Shown here piece by piece: positions 9,772-21,700 of a DNA stretch of 36,594 bases (positions within the stretch are counted from its first letter, which is position 1; each line of letters begins with the position of its first letter). The position numbers and the translations under genes were made by a program. This DNA comes from Gnetum montanum (Eukaryota > Streptophyta > Gnetopsida > Gnetales > Gnetaceae). The stretch covers positions 43,078-79,671 of the forward strand of contig MNCI01018990.1 of NCBI GenBank assembly GCA_015680685.1, in the 5' to 3' direction. The notes beneath the pieces are model-generated. The model worked only from the letters and a program-made list of their open reading frames with translations. It ran no database searches and was not told where the DNA came from.

Positions 9772-10680
9772 TGATAAATCAAATTTTTCTTAGCAATGAT
9801 ATTGGGTATTTGATATCAAAGCCATTATGTCGAATCCTTAATATCAAGGCACAAGCTACGATGTCGCGTATTCAATATCGCAGACATATGTGGGCCTATA
9901 AATACAACACTTAGACACATTATTTATACATAGTTTCATTTCACACTTAGTGAAATTCTATGAGTTTTTTTTCTTAATTTTAGCACTTAGCACTTAGAAG
10001 TGTATGCTCGCAGTGTGATGTTTAGTAATTGAAAGGAGTCTTTACTTGAGTGGAATGTACTTGGACACATTTCATGCATGAGAATAAAGATCAAGATTAT
10101 TCTACATCATTGCAGCATTACTTAGTCTTTATTGCTTATAATTAGAATAATTTTACTATTTTCACTTAGATTAATGTTTACTACTTTCATTAGTTACTTA
10201 TTTACTTTCTATGCACTTTACTATCCCTGTTGTTAAGTAGAATGAAATGACTAATCTCAAACACTTAAGTGTAACTACTTAGTAATCCAATAGTACTATC
10301 ACTTGGTACACCCAGTAGTGTGGTACTTGATAATCCCAGTAGTAGTTACATGAAGTCCAAGGTGTGAACAAAAGGTCAAAATGAATACTCATCACATAGG
10401 CTAGATTAGATTTGTTTACTAGTTACCTAGAATTAGAAACCTTTAATCTTACCTTATGTTTTCTAGGTGAATTATGGCCAACAAAACATCATTATCATAT
10501 GCCTCACTATGAGTTAAGCCATATGCATCGATTTTACTAACTCACATAGGAAGACAACGATCATGAACTCTAACCAATTACTAGCATAATTACATTGATT
10601 TGTCCATGGAATTCAACTAGGATGCATGTGAACACTTGTAACTCATATGGTTGGATGTTGGACTACTCCACTGCTTATCA
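9772..10680 (+). repeat. 3' LTR of element B (909 bp)
   Basis: Starts TGATAAAT and ends GCTTATCA. It is homologous end to end with solo LTR D in opposite orientation. U3 contains diverged GATATYG-type words (about 9800-9885) and a TATA-like CTATAAATAC at 9897-9906. An inverted repeat around TCTTTACTTGAG and GAATAAAGATC (about 10038-10095) carries the AATAAA signal. Confidence 0.9.
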
Positions 10681-11478
10681 ATGGGGGTTACCTAATTTTC
10701 TAATAAGGATTTGTTGGTAAGAGGTTGTCAATTAAATTCACACTATAGGTATCATAACAATGAGGTGTTAGCCTAGGGGTACAGGTCATGGCCTAGTAAC
10801 CCCACGTCAAATGCTTGATTCTACTAAGTAGTATTGAGTTATAAACTTCTATAAATATTAGGGTGTAGCAATCTTTCATTGATTTTAGGTACCAACATCC
10901 CCCACAATTGAGGTATTAATATTTTCTTCTATAATTTTTTGAAAGTATTGTATTGGCTATATATCTTGAGGGTTCAACACCCCTCACCCCTAGCAAATTG
11001 TTTTGATTCCAAACCTCCCTTCCTCTAAGTGAGATATACTTTACTAAGTATTTAAAGTGAAAATTAACACTTATACATGTGAGTGTATGACAATCGGGGA
11101 CATATGTGGTTGGTTGCATTCATTAATGCTAGAATCTATGTGGATGTTGAGTCTACATATTCATGAATCAAAATAAATGATAATTCGAAACATGAAATCT
11201 ATAAAGAATTCAAAAACCAACTAAAATGGGCATATCTAATGGATCCAAGGAGAATCTGAGGACTCATCAGATAAAGCAACACAAACCAAACTAAATTTTC
11301 AAATACAATAAGTAAAATCTCTTGATGTACATAAGAAGTAAAATATCTTAATGCACCATTAAGAGACACACCCAACCAAACATGACCTAAAACATCCATG
11401 TCTTAAAAAAATGTCATAAGTTTCTTTCCATTAAAAATAAATACCTATATTTCATATATTTACATGGTGTGAATGTAC
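10681..11478. other. Spacer between elements B and C with a SINE-like copy
   Basis: About 800 bp with no gene. A tRNA-like repeat lies at about 10751-10900. The remainder (10900-11478) has only short frames without recognisable domains. Confidence 0.5.
10751..10900 (+). repeat. tRNA-like SINE candidate, copy 1
   Basis: Shares ATAACAATGAGGTGTTAGC with copy 2 (19421) and GAGTTATAAAC with copy 3 (33633). TAGCCTAGGGG (10770-10780) fits a Pol III A box (TRGYNNANNNG). The B box near 10812 is decayed (GCTTGATTCTA). Confidence 0.45.
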
Positions 11479-11483
11479 ACTGG

Positions 11484-13175
11484 TGATGAGCAGTAGATAC
11501 CCTGTACGCCCAACCATATAAATCACAAGTGTTCACGCATGATCTGGTTGAATTTCATGGATGGAACAAGTTGTGGCATTTAGATTGTTAAGCAATGATC
11601 GCAAGATGCTATCTTAGCACTTGGACTAGTGGTAGCTTTGTCACATATGGTTTAGTCCAAAGTAAGGCATATGATAATTGATGTTGTTTGGCCTTTAATA
11701 CTCCTAGTTGTGAACATGATGAAAGTTAAGAATAACAATCCTANAAATGATTAAACTAAGAAAATAGTAAAAATTATGTGATGAGCGGTGGAGTAGTCTA
11801 ACACCTAACCATAAGAGTTACGAGTGTTCACATTCAACTTGGTCAAATTCCATGGACAAGGTAATGTAATTATGATAGTAACTGGTTAGAGTTCGTAATC
11901 ATTGTCTTCCCACATGAGTTAGTAAAATTGATGTGTATGGTTTAACTTATAGTGAGGCATATGATAATGATATTCTATTGGCCATAATTCACCTAGAACA
12001 TAAGGTAAGAGTATAGGTTTTTAATTCTAAGTAAAAGTAAACAAATCTAATCTAGCCTACGCAATGAGCAACTGGTCCTGACCTTCCATTCACACCTTGG
12101 ACTTCATGTAACTACTACTAGGATTACCAAATACCACATTACTGGGCATACTAAGTAATAGTACTACTGGGTTACCAAGCAGTTACACTTAGTGTTCGAG
12201 ATTAGTTGTACTCATTTCACTTAATAACAGGAATAATAAAGTGCATAGAAAGTAAATCAGTAACTAATGAAAATAGTAAACATTGAGCTAAGTGAAAATA
12301 GTAAAATTATTCTAGGTGTAAGAAATAAAGACTAAGTGATGCTACAATGATGTAAAGTAATTTCAATCTTTATTTTTGTGCATGAAGCATGTCCAAGCAC
12401 ATTCCACTCTAAAATGACTCCATTCAATTACTAAACATCACATTGTGGGTATACACTCCTAAGTGCTAAGTGCTAAAATTAAGAAAAAAATTGATGGAAT
12501 TTCACTAAGTGTGAAATAAAATTGTGTGTGGATGGTGTGCCTAAGTGTTGTATGTATAGGCCTGCACACGTCCACTATATCAGATACACAACATTGTAGC
12601 TTGTTTCTCAATATTGAGGCTATGATATCTCAACTCCAATATCGGATACCCGATATCATGATCAAGAAAAAATTGTTTTATCATTATGCTAAGTAAAATA
12701 ATAAAACTAAGTGAATGTTGCAATAATGAAAAGCAATCTTAATCTTTATTTCTAGACACGAAATATACCTAAGTACACTTCACTTAAATAAATATTTTGT
12801 ACAATTGCTCAACACCATACTACATGCATTCATTCTATGGCTAAAGCTATGAAAACAAACTAAAAGAGTCTACCTAAGGATGGAATGAAAAGTTTTTTGA
12901 ATCATGCCCCTAAGCGTTATATTTATAAGAAGGGATGCATCCTATGATATTGGATATTTAATATTGTAGCTTGTACTCTAATATCAGATATGCGATATCA
13001 CAGCTATGATATCAAATATGCAATATTGTAGTGGACAAAAAAGTAACTTTTTCATAAAACCCATATGATGTAGCATCTACAACATAGCAACCAATTGAGA
13101 TGCACCAATAGGGATGTTATAACATAGATGTGATGTAGCACCTACAACATATCTCAACCAATTGATGATTCATCC
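11484..13175 (-). repeat. 3' LTR of element C, split by a nested solo LTR and a gap
   Basis: Aligns with 18421-19401 on both sides of the insertion at 11779-12683. About 200-240 bp present in the other LTR (roughly 18679-18915) is absent exactly at the N at 11744, so the loss is probably a sequence gap rather than a true deletion. The right end reads GATTCATCC, a decayed CATCA. Confidence 0.88.
11779..12683 (-). mobile_element. Solo LTR D, nested in the 3' LTR of element C
   Basis: 905 bp from TGATGAG to TTATCA, flanked by perfect 5 bp duplications TTATG (11774-11778 and 12684-12688). It is the reverse-orientation relative of the element B LTR. No internal sequence accompanies it, so it is the product of LTR-LTR recombination after insertion into element C. 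Confidence 0.95.
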
Positions 13176-15917
13176 TACCCCAACAATTCACTAAAAACTC
13201 ATCCTCAAGTTAATAGGATAGGACTAAGCTTTCTTTACAAAATTGGAAAGTACAAGATCATTGACTAACTCTAACTACCGATCAACTTTGAGTGTCGTAG
13301 TGATGTGTACAAAAAATTGACATAGTTACATGATAAAACAAAAACAAAATTTAAGGTAGCTCAATGTAGTTCATATTTCATGTGGTGGTGGCTCTTCCAT
13401 TGACTTCTTCCTTTTTTTTTGAGCTTCTAGAATTGATATCTTTTTAGGAGTGTCTAAAGTTTTTCCTCTTCTATCATTGTCTTCATTTCTATTTGCTCCC
13501 TCTACTGAGTATGGCATAGAGACTCCTTCGATTTGAATTATTGCATTGGCTTCTTTATTTCGTCAAAAATTGGTATGTTTCTCCTAAGTTCAATTTACTA
13601 TTATTGGTTAGTGTGGGCCATAATGGAGATGCTTGGAGTTGCATCTTTACAGCTTCAGCGTTGTGAAGGTCCTCCTTCTAGTGGTCTCTTTGGGGCCATC
13701 TACAATCAACAAGGGTTTGAAATTATTAGCATGTTCCTATTAATTCTTAGTACTTTTCTACCTTGCTCATACCCTTGGTTAGATTAAGTTTCTATCATAT
13801 TATGATTGTAGAGTTACAAAAATTTGCAAAAATGGAACCCCTTAGGTGCTATATCTTTTAGTTACTTATGAGCTTCTATCATTTTCCTTGCCTATTATGG
13901 CCTAAAATAGTTGATATGGTCTATTAGGAGTATTATCTAAATCTTTGTGGCCTTCGTTTGATTAATTAATTTTAAGATTCTTATTATTTCTTTGTACTTA
14001 CCCTTTATAATATCTTTTGGGTGTTAGGAATTTTTGGCTCAAATTTTCAAATCACTTACATCATGCAATGCACCCCTCCACGACTAAGTTGAGCACTCTG
14101 AGATCAACAAGATTTAATAATTTTTGAAATTGGAGCTACAAGGGCAAAGTTATTGCCTTTGGAAGCTAGTGTGAAAGAGTTTTGAAAAAAACTACAAAAA
14201 ATCTCTTGTTGCAAAATGATGAAGTGAAAAATTTCATTAACTCTCGTGCATATATATACTATTTTTATATGTGCAACATTGTAGATATGACATTGTAGGT
14301 GTCTACAACATCGTAACTATGACGTTATAATTAAAAATTTCAAATTTTTCATTGATTCTTCAAGGAAAAAAATGAATCAAATGGAATGTCTCGCATATGT
14401 GAATCTAGTCTAGAAAGTCTTGGGCCATTAATGACGCACAATTTTTGAAAATTTAGCGTTCAAAGTTCATGAAGAAGGAATCTTGGGCAACAAAAGTTTA
14501 TCGTATGGATAAGAAATGGATAATGAATTTTTGATGTACAGACAGATTATTAGATGATATGGAAAGTTGAGTAAATGTTTTGGAAGGAACAAGATGATGT
14601 GGAATTGCTTGGCAAGTGTGAAATACAAGAGTTATGCAAGTGGGTCCTCCCCAAAGCAGGCTTTAACCCTTAGTGCTCTTGTATAACCACACCTAAAAGT
14701 GTCCTTAGGCACTCAAGGAGTTGAATGTAAAACATACTTGTCTAGGAAAACACACATGTTAGTATCACCAAATTTCGAAAATAACACTATATTATACAAA
14801 ACCACAAGTTATGATTAAATATATAGTGAGGTGAGATGGACTGGAGAAAGGATTACTGAAATTGGAATGTGAGGTATCTTACCATAGGCATAATGAATCC
14901 TTGTGTGTTATTGATGGTTAAGGTAATCATTAGCTTTTCTGTCCAAGATTCAAACTAAGTTCAAACCACATTCTAGTGACATTACATTATTTTATCTTTG
15001 AGAGTTACAACCATAAGACTACCACTGTTGCAAGGAGCATTGCCACTTGGAATATTGTCCAAGGGAGGATTTTATTCATTGCACTTATTATTATTATTAT
15101 TTAGATTCCTGAGAAGCTACCTACGTTCAAGCATGGATAACATGTCTTTCTAGTGGAACCCCTGAAAAATTATTCTTGTGCATGGATTTTATTTTTGATT
15201 GTAACCTTACCATAGGACTACCTTCAAGCATGGGTGACATGTATTTTGAGTGACATGATAAGGAAACACTTACTGTACTCTTGCTCCTAATTTTTTTTAG
15301 ATCTACAAGGATATAATACTTCTTTAGCAACAGGATAGAACTCACAACAATAATCCAAGAGAATCCACAAATCCCCTTGACATTACACCCTTTACATTCT
15401 CACTTGGTTCTTCACTCTTCTATCTAGGCATAATGATCATAGGTTTATTCTTAGTTTTATTATGAAAAGAGTATCATTATGGCCATGGTAAGAACCTCTT
15501 ATTATTGGAATGGATGGATGGATGTGGTGGTCTCATTGTAAATAATCAATCCCTTATGGCTTAATAACATAGAGAAATCTTCACATTATTAGACTAAATC
15601 TTGCCTTATTCTTGATGTGTTTTATTAATAATCAGAAATATGTATAAAGAAAATGAAGATAAAGTACTCAAAAGATGAAAAAGATAGTAAGAATGGAAAA
15701 AGATGAAAAGAATGAAAAATGTTAAAAGAATGAAAAATCATCAAAGAATAGAAAAATGTTAAAGAATTAAGAAATTATTAAGAAATTAAAAAGTATAAAA
15801 TAATGGGAAAATGCATTAAGAAATGTGAAAATGTATATCAAGAGATTAGAAATTAAAAAGAATTGTAAGACAAAAAATTGAAAAATACTTATTAATTTCT
15901 AAATCAATATAAGGCAT
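13176..15917 (-). other. 3' non-coding region of element C
   Basis: Begins with a purine tract (minus strand GGGGTA, 13176-13181) and a decayed terminal box (GAGGATGAGTTTTTA near 13196-13212). Blocks match elements A and F: 14071-14090 (purine motif), about 14641-14720 (GGGTCCTCCCCAAAGCAG, as at 35813) and 15361-15420 (as at 1575). No coding sequence is recognisable; the plus-strand frame 13533-13787 has no support. Confidence 0.6.
15640..15880. repeat. A-rich imperfect tandem repeat
   Basis: Dense imperfect copies of a GAAAAATGTTAAAGAAT-like unit. It corresponds in position to the A-rich stretch 1860-1975 of element A, which is shorter, so it has probably expanded here. Confidence 0.6.
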
Positions 15918-15948
15918 CTCCCCCATGACTAAACTCATGGGCAAGTGT

Positions 15949-16206
15949 TCAAAAAATGCACCCTAGTTCCCCTAAATCATACACTTGAAGTTTCATACTT
16001 ACCATCCTTAGTGATTTAGTTTTTCTATTATCATCCCATTTAATTGTGATAGTAATTGAATTTTTATCATCTAAGTCCTTAGTTCCTCTTTCTATTGGTG
16101 TATGATTATGGTTTAGTATTTCCATTTGTAAGTTCTTAGTTGGGGTCATTTTCTTAAAATGGGAATTAATAAGTGGTTCAAATTGTTCTATGCATGTTTT
16201 GGACAA
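15949..16206 (-). pseudogene. Short unidentified frame in element C
   Basis: 85 codons open on the minus strand just upstream of the internal purine motif (15918-15933), the position held by the integrase tail in element A. The sequence is charged (IERGTKDLDDKNSITITIK) and shows no integrase signature. It may be a coding remnant beside the pol deletion or chance. Not identified. Confidence 0.25.
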
Positions 16207-18287
16207 TTAAAAGTTCTCAGTTGTTTTCATGTGTGGAAACTATCCTAAAGAAAGGATGTTTTCAAGACTATGGTTGAGATCTATAAGCATTATCATTTAT
16301 GTGTATGTTTACAACACAAGTGACATTCTTCTATTAATGTTGTGGTGTCAATCCTTCCTATGTTGTTGGTGGTGACATATGGTGAAGGGAAGTATGAGAA
16401 TATTGAGGATGTCACAAAGGATAAGAGATTTGAGATGGTGATCCCATAGGAGATGTTGCGGGTTGATGATATTCAGGAGAGTGATAGTATTAATTCGAGG
16501 TAAATGAAGTAGAACCATTTGGAGACATAGGTTTTTGAACATAGTATTCATATATGTCCAACTGGCAATAAGGGTATTGCTAGTTTGTTGATGACATCCC
16601 CCACAACTATGGATTTTGCCACTGCGATTTGATAGTAGTGTTAAGGTTGATAAGAAATCCCACTAGAATAGTATGGTTGGTTGTAGGACTATCTATAATT
16701 ACCTTCTGAGTAAGGTAATTTCATAGGCATTTTCTTTTGTACGAACTTAGGATTCAAAGAAAAAGCTCCAAAATCTTGTAGATGTAACATAACTAGGTAA
16801 TGGCCCTTTGGATGGTCATATTAGCAGATGTCACATTCATCATCCTCTTCTCTGGTTGAGTCTATAGCCTCTTCTACTACAACTATTTTTCCTTTTTGCC
16901 GATAAGTGTCCCTACCTTTTTCTTTATTCTTTTTTCTCTTCTTATTTTGATCACTCAAATTTTTTTTGCATTACTATCTCCTCTATGGTTTTCACGTATG
17001 TCGTAACTTTTTCATTTATCAACTTCCACATCTTATCTATCCTTGCTTCAAGATTAGCGATAGACTTGTGTATTGGCAAGGTTTGTTGTGGTATCACCTC
17101 ATCAAGACCTACCTCTTTTTCCTCATCATAGATATGGATCCTTTTCTTTTGAAGAGTTGGATCCTAGTTATATTCCTCTACATTCTCTCATTTAAATAGC
17201 TTTCCTTCTTCTTTTGTTACTTGCTCAACTAGCCTTTGTATCTGATTGGATTTCCATTTGGATAATCGACCTTAAGCATAAATCCCAAGGGTCCCTCTCG
17301 TTTAGTTATGAAGCCCATCTATGATATGGAAAAGCTACTCTTTTTGAGAAAAATCATGGCCTGGAAATCTATAGTAGAAAATAGTATCTATCCAAGGCCA
17401 CATCCAAGGATTCATTTTTTTTTTGCCTCCATCCTTGCATTTGTTTTCTCAAGTTGGGCATTCTAGCATAGGTTTGGTATTTCTCATTGAAGAGTTCTAG
17501 CATTGTGAACCATCAATGGATTGAATTTGGTTCCAATGATCTATACCAACTTTCATCTTTGTTAACTAGTGTCCTAGAAAAGAGCTTAAGCTTTTGAAAC
17601 TCACTCTTAATGTTTTGCAAGGCACAAGCATCATGGAAGGCTTATAAGTGATGTTGTGGATCTGAGTTATAGCCTTTTGCAAATTTAGGGATGTTATTCA
17701 CATCAAGCCTTTTGATGCAACTTCCCCTTTGATGCCCATGGGGTATCCTTATTACCTTCATTATCTACATCATGCTCCTAAGCCAACAAGGGTTCATCAT
17801 CATCAGACATGTCATGGTGATGATTTCTATTGCTATTTGTTTGATTATGATGATCTCATCTATGCTGACTTTGATGATCTTATCTATTCCTATTTCTATC
17901 TTCATGTTTACCCCTTAGTGTATCTTTATTTCTATACCTACATTCATCCTTGTCAAAACTAGACATTGAAGAGGAAGAGTAAGATGGGGAACTGGGAGAA
18001 TTACCATGGCTACTGTATCTTCCCCCATAGTCCCTTGATTTCTCTCTTTTAGGTTTGGAGAAAGTCCTAGGCCTCGAGGCCCTCCTTGTTATAGGACTTA
18101 CTCCATCTCCTCTAGGATTATTTGCATTAGTTAAATGTAGTCTTTGAGTGTACTAAGGATCTAAATAAGCATACGAAACCCCTACTTGTGGTTGTTTACT
18201 CCAATTTTCCTTAGTATAGAACCTATCATTTCTCCTACTAGTGTTTTCATCATATGATGCATTATTGGCCCTATGTGAAGAAGACAT
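16207..18287 (-). pseudogene. Gag remnant of element C
   Basis: Start ATG 18287-18285, reading MSSSHRANNASYDENTS, lies about 135 bp inside the 5' LTR, matching the arrangement in A. A Ser/Arg/Asn/Asp-rich N-terminal part runs to about 17800. Capsid-like wording follows with many stops and shifts (GTLGIYA near 17290 matches GTLGTYA of A). The charged region QRLVEQVTKEEGKLFK lies near 17250-17200. A destroyed zinc knuckle near 16800-16840 reads CDIC, a stop, then YDHPKGHY, so the last Cys is gone. The tail (16560-16360) is rich in Ser, Pro, His and Tyr. Same gag family as element A, more decayed. Confidence 0.72.
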
Positions 18288-18401
18288 GATTTTGCGTGAT
18301 AACATGTGTGTGACTTAAAATATTAATAGTTATAAGAGATAAATTGTTAATACCTTTATAGTGATAATGTAAAATATAACTAATCTAAATAACTAGCACC
18401 A

Positions 18402-18419
18402 TCCTTGACAATGATGCCA
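18402..18419 (-). promoter_or_regulatory. Primer binding site of element C, decayed
   Basis: On the minus strand it reads TGGCATCATTGTCAAGGA, one base from the LTR. It is the tRNA-Asp-like site of element A with further C-to-T and G-to-A changes only. Confidence 0.7.
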
Positions 18420-18420
18420 A

Positions 18421-19401
18421 TGATGAGCAGCAGGTATCCCCTACATCCAACCATATGAATCACAAGCATTCATGCATGATTCAGTCGAATTTCACAGATG
18501 AAACTAATTGTGGCATCTAGATTGTTAAGCATTGATTACAAGATGTTGTCTTCCCACTTGGACTAGTGGTAGCTTTGTCACATATGGTTTAGTCCAAAGT
18601 GAGGCATATGATAATTGATGTTGTTTGGCCTTTAATTCTCCTAGCTGTGAACATGATGAAAGTTAAGAATAACAATATAAATATAAGTAATGGTGGTAAT
18701 GTAAATCTACTCTATCTTATAGTGATGAGAACTTGGTCTTGGCTTACTGTACACATATTGGGCTCATGTAACCATTATTGGGATTACCAAGTGTTATGCT
18801 ATTGGGTGAACAAAGCAATAATACTACTAGGGATACCAAATGATTACACTTAAATGCTCAAAACCAGTCATACTCATTTTGCTTTACTAGTGAACAAGTA
18901 AAATAAAATACTTGGAAATGTAAATGATTAAACTAAGAAAATAGTAAAAACTATACTAGCTGCAATGATGAAAAGTAATCTTGATTTTTATTTTTGGACA
19001 TGAAATATGTCCAAGTACACTTCACTTGAATAAAGATTCTATACAACTACTCAACACCATACTATGGGCATTCACTCTACCGCTAAAGCTACAAAAACAA
19101 ACTAAAAGTGTCTACCTAAGGATGGAATCAAAAATTCTTTAGAGCATGTCTCCAAATGCTATATTTATAGGTAGGCATGCATCCTATAATATTGGATATT
19201 TGATGTCATAGCTTGTGCTCTAATATCTGATATGTGATATCGTAGTGGACAAAAAATTGACTTTTTCATAAAACCCATGTGACATAGCATCTATGACGTA
19301 GTATCCAACTAAGATGCACCAACAAGGATGCTACAACATAGATGCAATGTAGCATCTATGACATAACATCTATGATATCTCAGCCAACTGATGATTCATC
19401 A
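18421..19401 (-). repeat. 5' LTR of element C (981 bp)
   Basis: Starts TGATGAG and ends GATTCATCA. It contains the AATAAA inverted repeat near 18975-19035, a TATA-like CTATAAATATAG near 19158-19170, and decayed GATATYG words in U3 (19187-19250). U3 also contains repeated GTAGCATCTATGACAT-like words (about 19275-19375). Confidence 0.92.
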
Positions 19402-19980
19402 ACTGAGTATTGCACTAATTATAACAATGAGGTGTTAGCATAGTACTAAGACTCTTAATTTGATAGCTCTAATTTATAGGTTCAATTCTACTGCATAATC
19501 ATGGGTTATAAAATTTTAGCTCAACTATATATCCTAGGCTAAATATTATTAAAATAAAGGTTTTGAGTTCAAACCCCAATGATCACCAATGATGGGAAGA
19601 TACAAATCCTTAAAATCAAAGCATTATTTTTCAAAATTAACATAATTAAGATAAATATCTTTGCCTATTTATAATGTAATGAAAAAGGAAGGATCAATGC
19701 TCATCTCACCAAGGTGGTATTCTTGGAGGGTAGTGGATGAGAAAAAACCTAACTTTTTTCAAATGGTTACGCCAAGGCTTGAACCCAAAAATTACAACTT
19801 GAGAAATAAGCATCTTACAAGCACTCAAAATGGTGAATCCTTGATAACATATAGAAAACACTTCCAATTATTTGTTTATTTATTTTGGGGAGGGGGGCAT
19901 GGGTAAGGCAAGGTTGTTATGGTAGACCCTCAAAAATAAAAAAAATTATTAATAAATAGCAACAATACATCTAGAGTAAT
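19402..19980. other. Spacer with tRNA-like repeats
   Basis: 579 bp between element C and LTR E. It holds SINE candidate copy 2 (19421 to about 19585). On the minus strand a second tRNA-like trace is seen around 19765-19850, with a B-box word GGGTTCAAGCC near 19776. The plus-strand frame 19661-19906 runs across it and is not a gene. Confidence 0.4.
19421..19585 (+). repeat. tRNA-like SINE candidate, copy 2
   Basis: ATAACAATGAGGTGTTAGC matches copy 1, and GTAAGACTCTTA-like sequence (CTAAGACTCTTA) matches copy 3. A B box GGTTCAATTCT lies near 19478-19490. A second B-box-like word (GAGTTCAAACCCC) is near 19566. Confidence 0.5.
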
Positions 19981-20847
19981 TGATGAGCAGTTGAATACCC
20001 CAACACTCTACCATACAAGTCATGAGTGCCAACGCATGACTAGATCATAATCTATGGATGAACAATGTTATTATGCTCATAATGGATGTTAAGTTCGAGA
20101 TTGTTGTCTTCCCACTTTGAGCTAATGAAGTTCAAGTGTATGGTTTAGCTCTTAGTGAGGTGTATGATTAACTAATGTTGAGAGGCTCTTAAGTGCTCCT
20201 AAAGTAAACATAGTTGAGGATAAAATTCTAAGTCTACTTAACTAGGAATGCATAAATCTAACTTAGCTTATTGCAATGGATATTTGGTCTTGGTCTACCA
20301 TACATACCTTGGACTCATGTAGTCATCACTGGGATTACCAAGTGGTATTACTATTGAGCAAATCAAGCAATGCCACTACTAGGTTACCAAATAACTACAC
20401 TTACAATGGTGTCCATACTACTTACAAATAATATGTAAAATAAAGTACTTGAAATGTAAATGATTAACTAAAAACAATAAATATTATGCTGAGTAAACAA
20501 AGGAAATTAAGGGATTGTTGCAATGATGGAAAGTAATCTTGATTTCTATTGACGTAAAACTGCGTCCAAGTATAATTCACTCAAATAAAGATACCAAACA
20601 ACAACCAAACATCACACTATGAGCATTCACTCTATCGCTAAGGCTGTGAAAACAAATTGCAAGAATCTGGCTTAGGATGGAACAAGAAGCTCTAGTTTGT
20701 GGGCCCAAGTGCTGGTATTTATAGGACTACATGCATCCTAAAATATTGCATCAACGATGACATAGCATGCACCATGACATCATATCTATGACATCATTAC
20801 TATGATATCGTACATATGATATCACATCACAACAAAAATTGACTTTA
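19981..20847 (-). repeat. LTR E, right end lost or replaced by the LINE
   Basis: Starts TGATGAGCAG like the other minus-strand LTRs and follows the same U5-R-U3 order. The AATAAA inverted repeat lies near 20535-20592 and a TATA-like CTATAAATAC near 20713-20723. It aligns with the element C LTR up to about AAAATTGACTTT (20840), then runs into the LINE 3' end. No purine tract or target duplication was found. The right boundary is uncertain between 20847 and 20875. Confidence 0.75.
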
Positions 20848-21095
20848 TTAGTAGTAAAATAATAGTTCATGATCAAAAACCTAGATACAAGATGCATTAC
20901 ATCATAGCTTCAAAGCATAAAAAATAGGACTAAGAGAGAGAAAAGCCTCCTCTCTAGGCTAGGAAAATGATCAAGTCATGCCCTTTCTTAGAAGTGCCTG
21001 ATTGAGTTTTTTCTTCCAATAAGAGATTTTTTGTTGAATCAAAATAAACCAAAAGGCATCTATATCATAAATGATACAAAATCAGACATCATCTA

Positions 21096-21700
21096 AAATA
21101 AATTAAGGAATAACATAAGAAGCATCCTTTCATGTACATAAGGAAGAAGAAAGAAAAAAGAATTAATATCCCTAGGATACTTCCTTTTCTTACTCTGAAC
21201 TTGATATAAAAAATTCATATAAAGATTTAACTTTATCTCAAAATTAAAGCTTTGCTTTAGATAACATCTCTTGTAGATCACATCACATTTGTGCTTCCAA
21301 ATGCAACAAGGGGCATCAAACCAAAGCATATTCCAAAACAGACCAAAAGTGCCAATATTTATTATTTCTACACAGATGGCATAAGCAGAAGAATTCTAAA
21401 ATTTTTTAAATCCAAGAACTAAAAAATAGAATTGCCAAACTTGTTGAGCAAAATAGCAATAAACACAAACATGTTCAATAGAATCTTCATAAGAACAAAC
21501 TAGATAAATTGGATTATCAAAACTAAGAAGTTGTAATCGACACCCAATAGGAAGGCCTCTATATAATAAAGACCAAGTAAAAAACTGCACTTTCGGCTCA
21601 ACCCCAAGTTTCCATGAGTTTTGAAACCTTTGTATTTAATCTTTCTCAAGATCTTGAGTGTTCCATCTAAAATTAAGGGTTTCAATAGGAGCTTTCTTTC
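21096..21700 (-). pseudogene. LINE zf-RVT region and C-terminal tail
   Basis: Around 21590-21396 the minus strand reads FFTWSLLYRGLPIGCRL, then VCSYEDSIEHVCVYC and a final QQVW. This is the zf-RVT pattern that closes plant L1 ORF2: a Trp/Leu block, paired Cys, E-S-x-x-H, Cys, then a-x-x-V-W. The following open piece (21329-21093) begins MLWFDAPCCIWKHKCDVIY, typical of the tail after zf-RVT. Frames shift several times. The tail beyond about 21090 is 3' untranslated. Confidence 0.8.

Larger units (their letters stand above)
8040..10680 (+). mobile_element. Element B: 3' part of a plus-strand LTR retrotransposon
   Basis: A broken coiled-coil reading frame (8291-9565) is followed by the conserved terminal box, a purine tract (9762-9771) and a 909 bp LTR (9772-10680). 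The LTR is a relative of solo LTR D. The 5' half, with 5' LTR, primer site and gag-pol, is not in the window. The break coincides with the end of element A at 8039, so A probably inserted into B and the rest of B may lie left of the window. Confidence 0.82.
11484..19401 (-). mobile_element. Element C: minus-strand LTR retrotransposon with pol deleted
   Basis: LTRs at 11484-13175 (interrupted) and 18421-19401 bound a 5.2 kb interior. The outer 5 bp flanks are ACTGG (11479-11483) and ACTGA (19402-19406), a target duplication with one change, so both ends are original. Inside, read on the minus strand, are a tRNA-Asp-like primer site, a gag remnant (18287 to about 16200) and a long 3' non-coding region. 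No protease active site, RT or integrase could be read. It is a decayed or non-autonomous relative of element A. Confidence 0.9.

Noticed and set aside
10762-10830. Functional tRNA gene
   Set aside because: A- and B-box-like words occur, but no full cloverleaf or acceptor stem is visible; SINE remnant preferred.
13533-13787. 84-codon plus-strand frame
   Set aside because: Lies antisense in the non-coding 3' region of element C; composition is AT-driven and no domain is seen.
17729-17962. Tyr/His-rich plus-strand frame of 77 codons
   Set aside because: It is the complement of the Asp/Asn/Arg-rich gag of element C, which explains its composition.
19661-19906. 81-codon plus-strand frame
   Set aside because: Overlaps a tRNA-like repeat trace on the other strand and has no domain.
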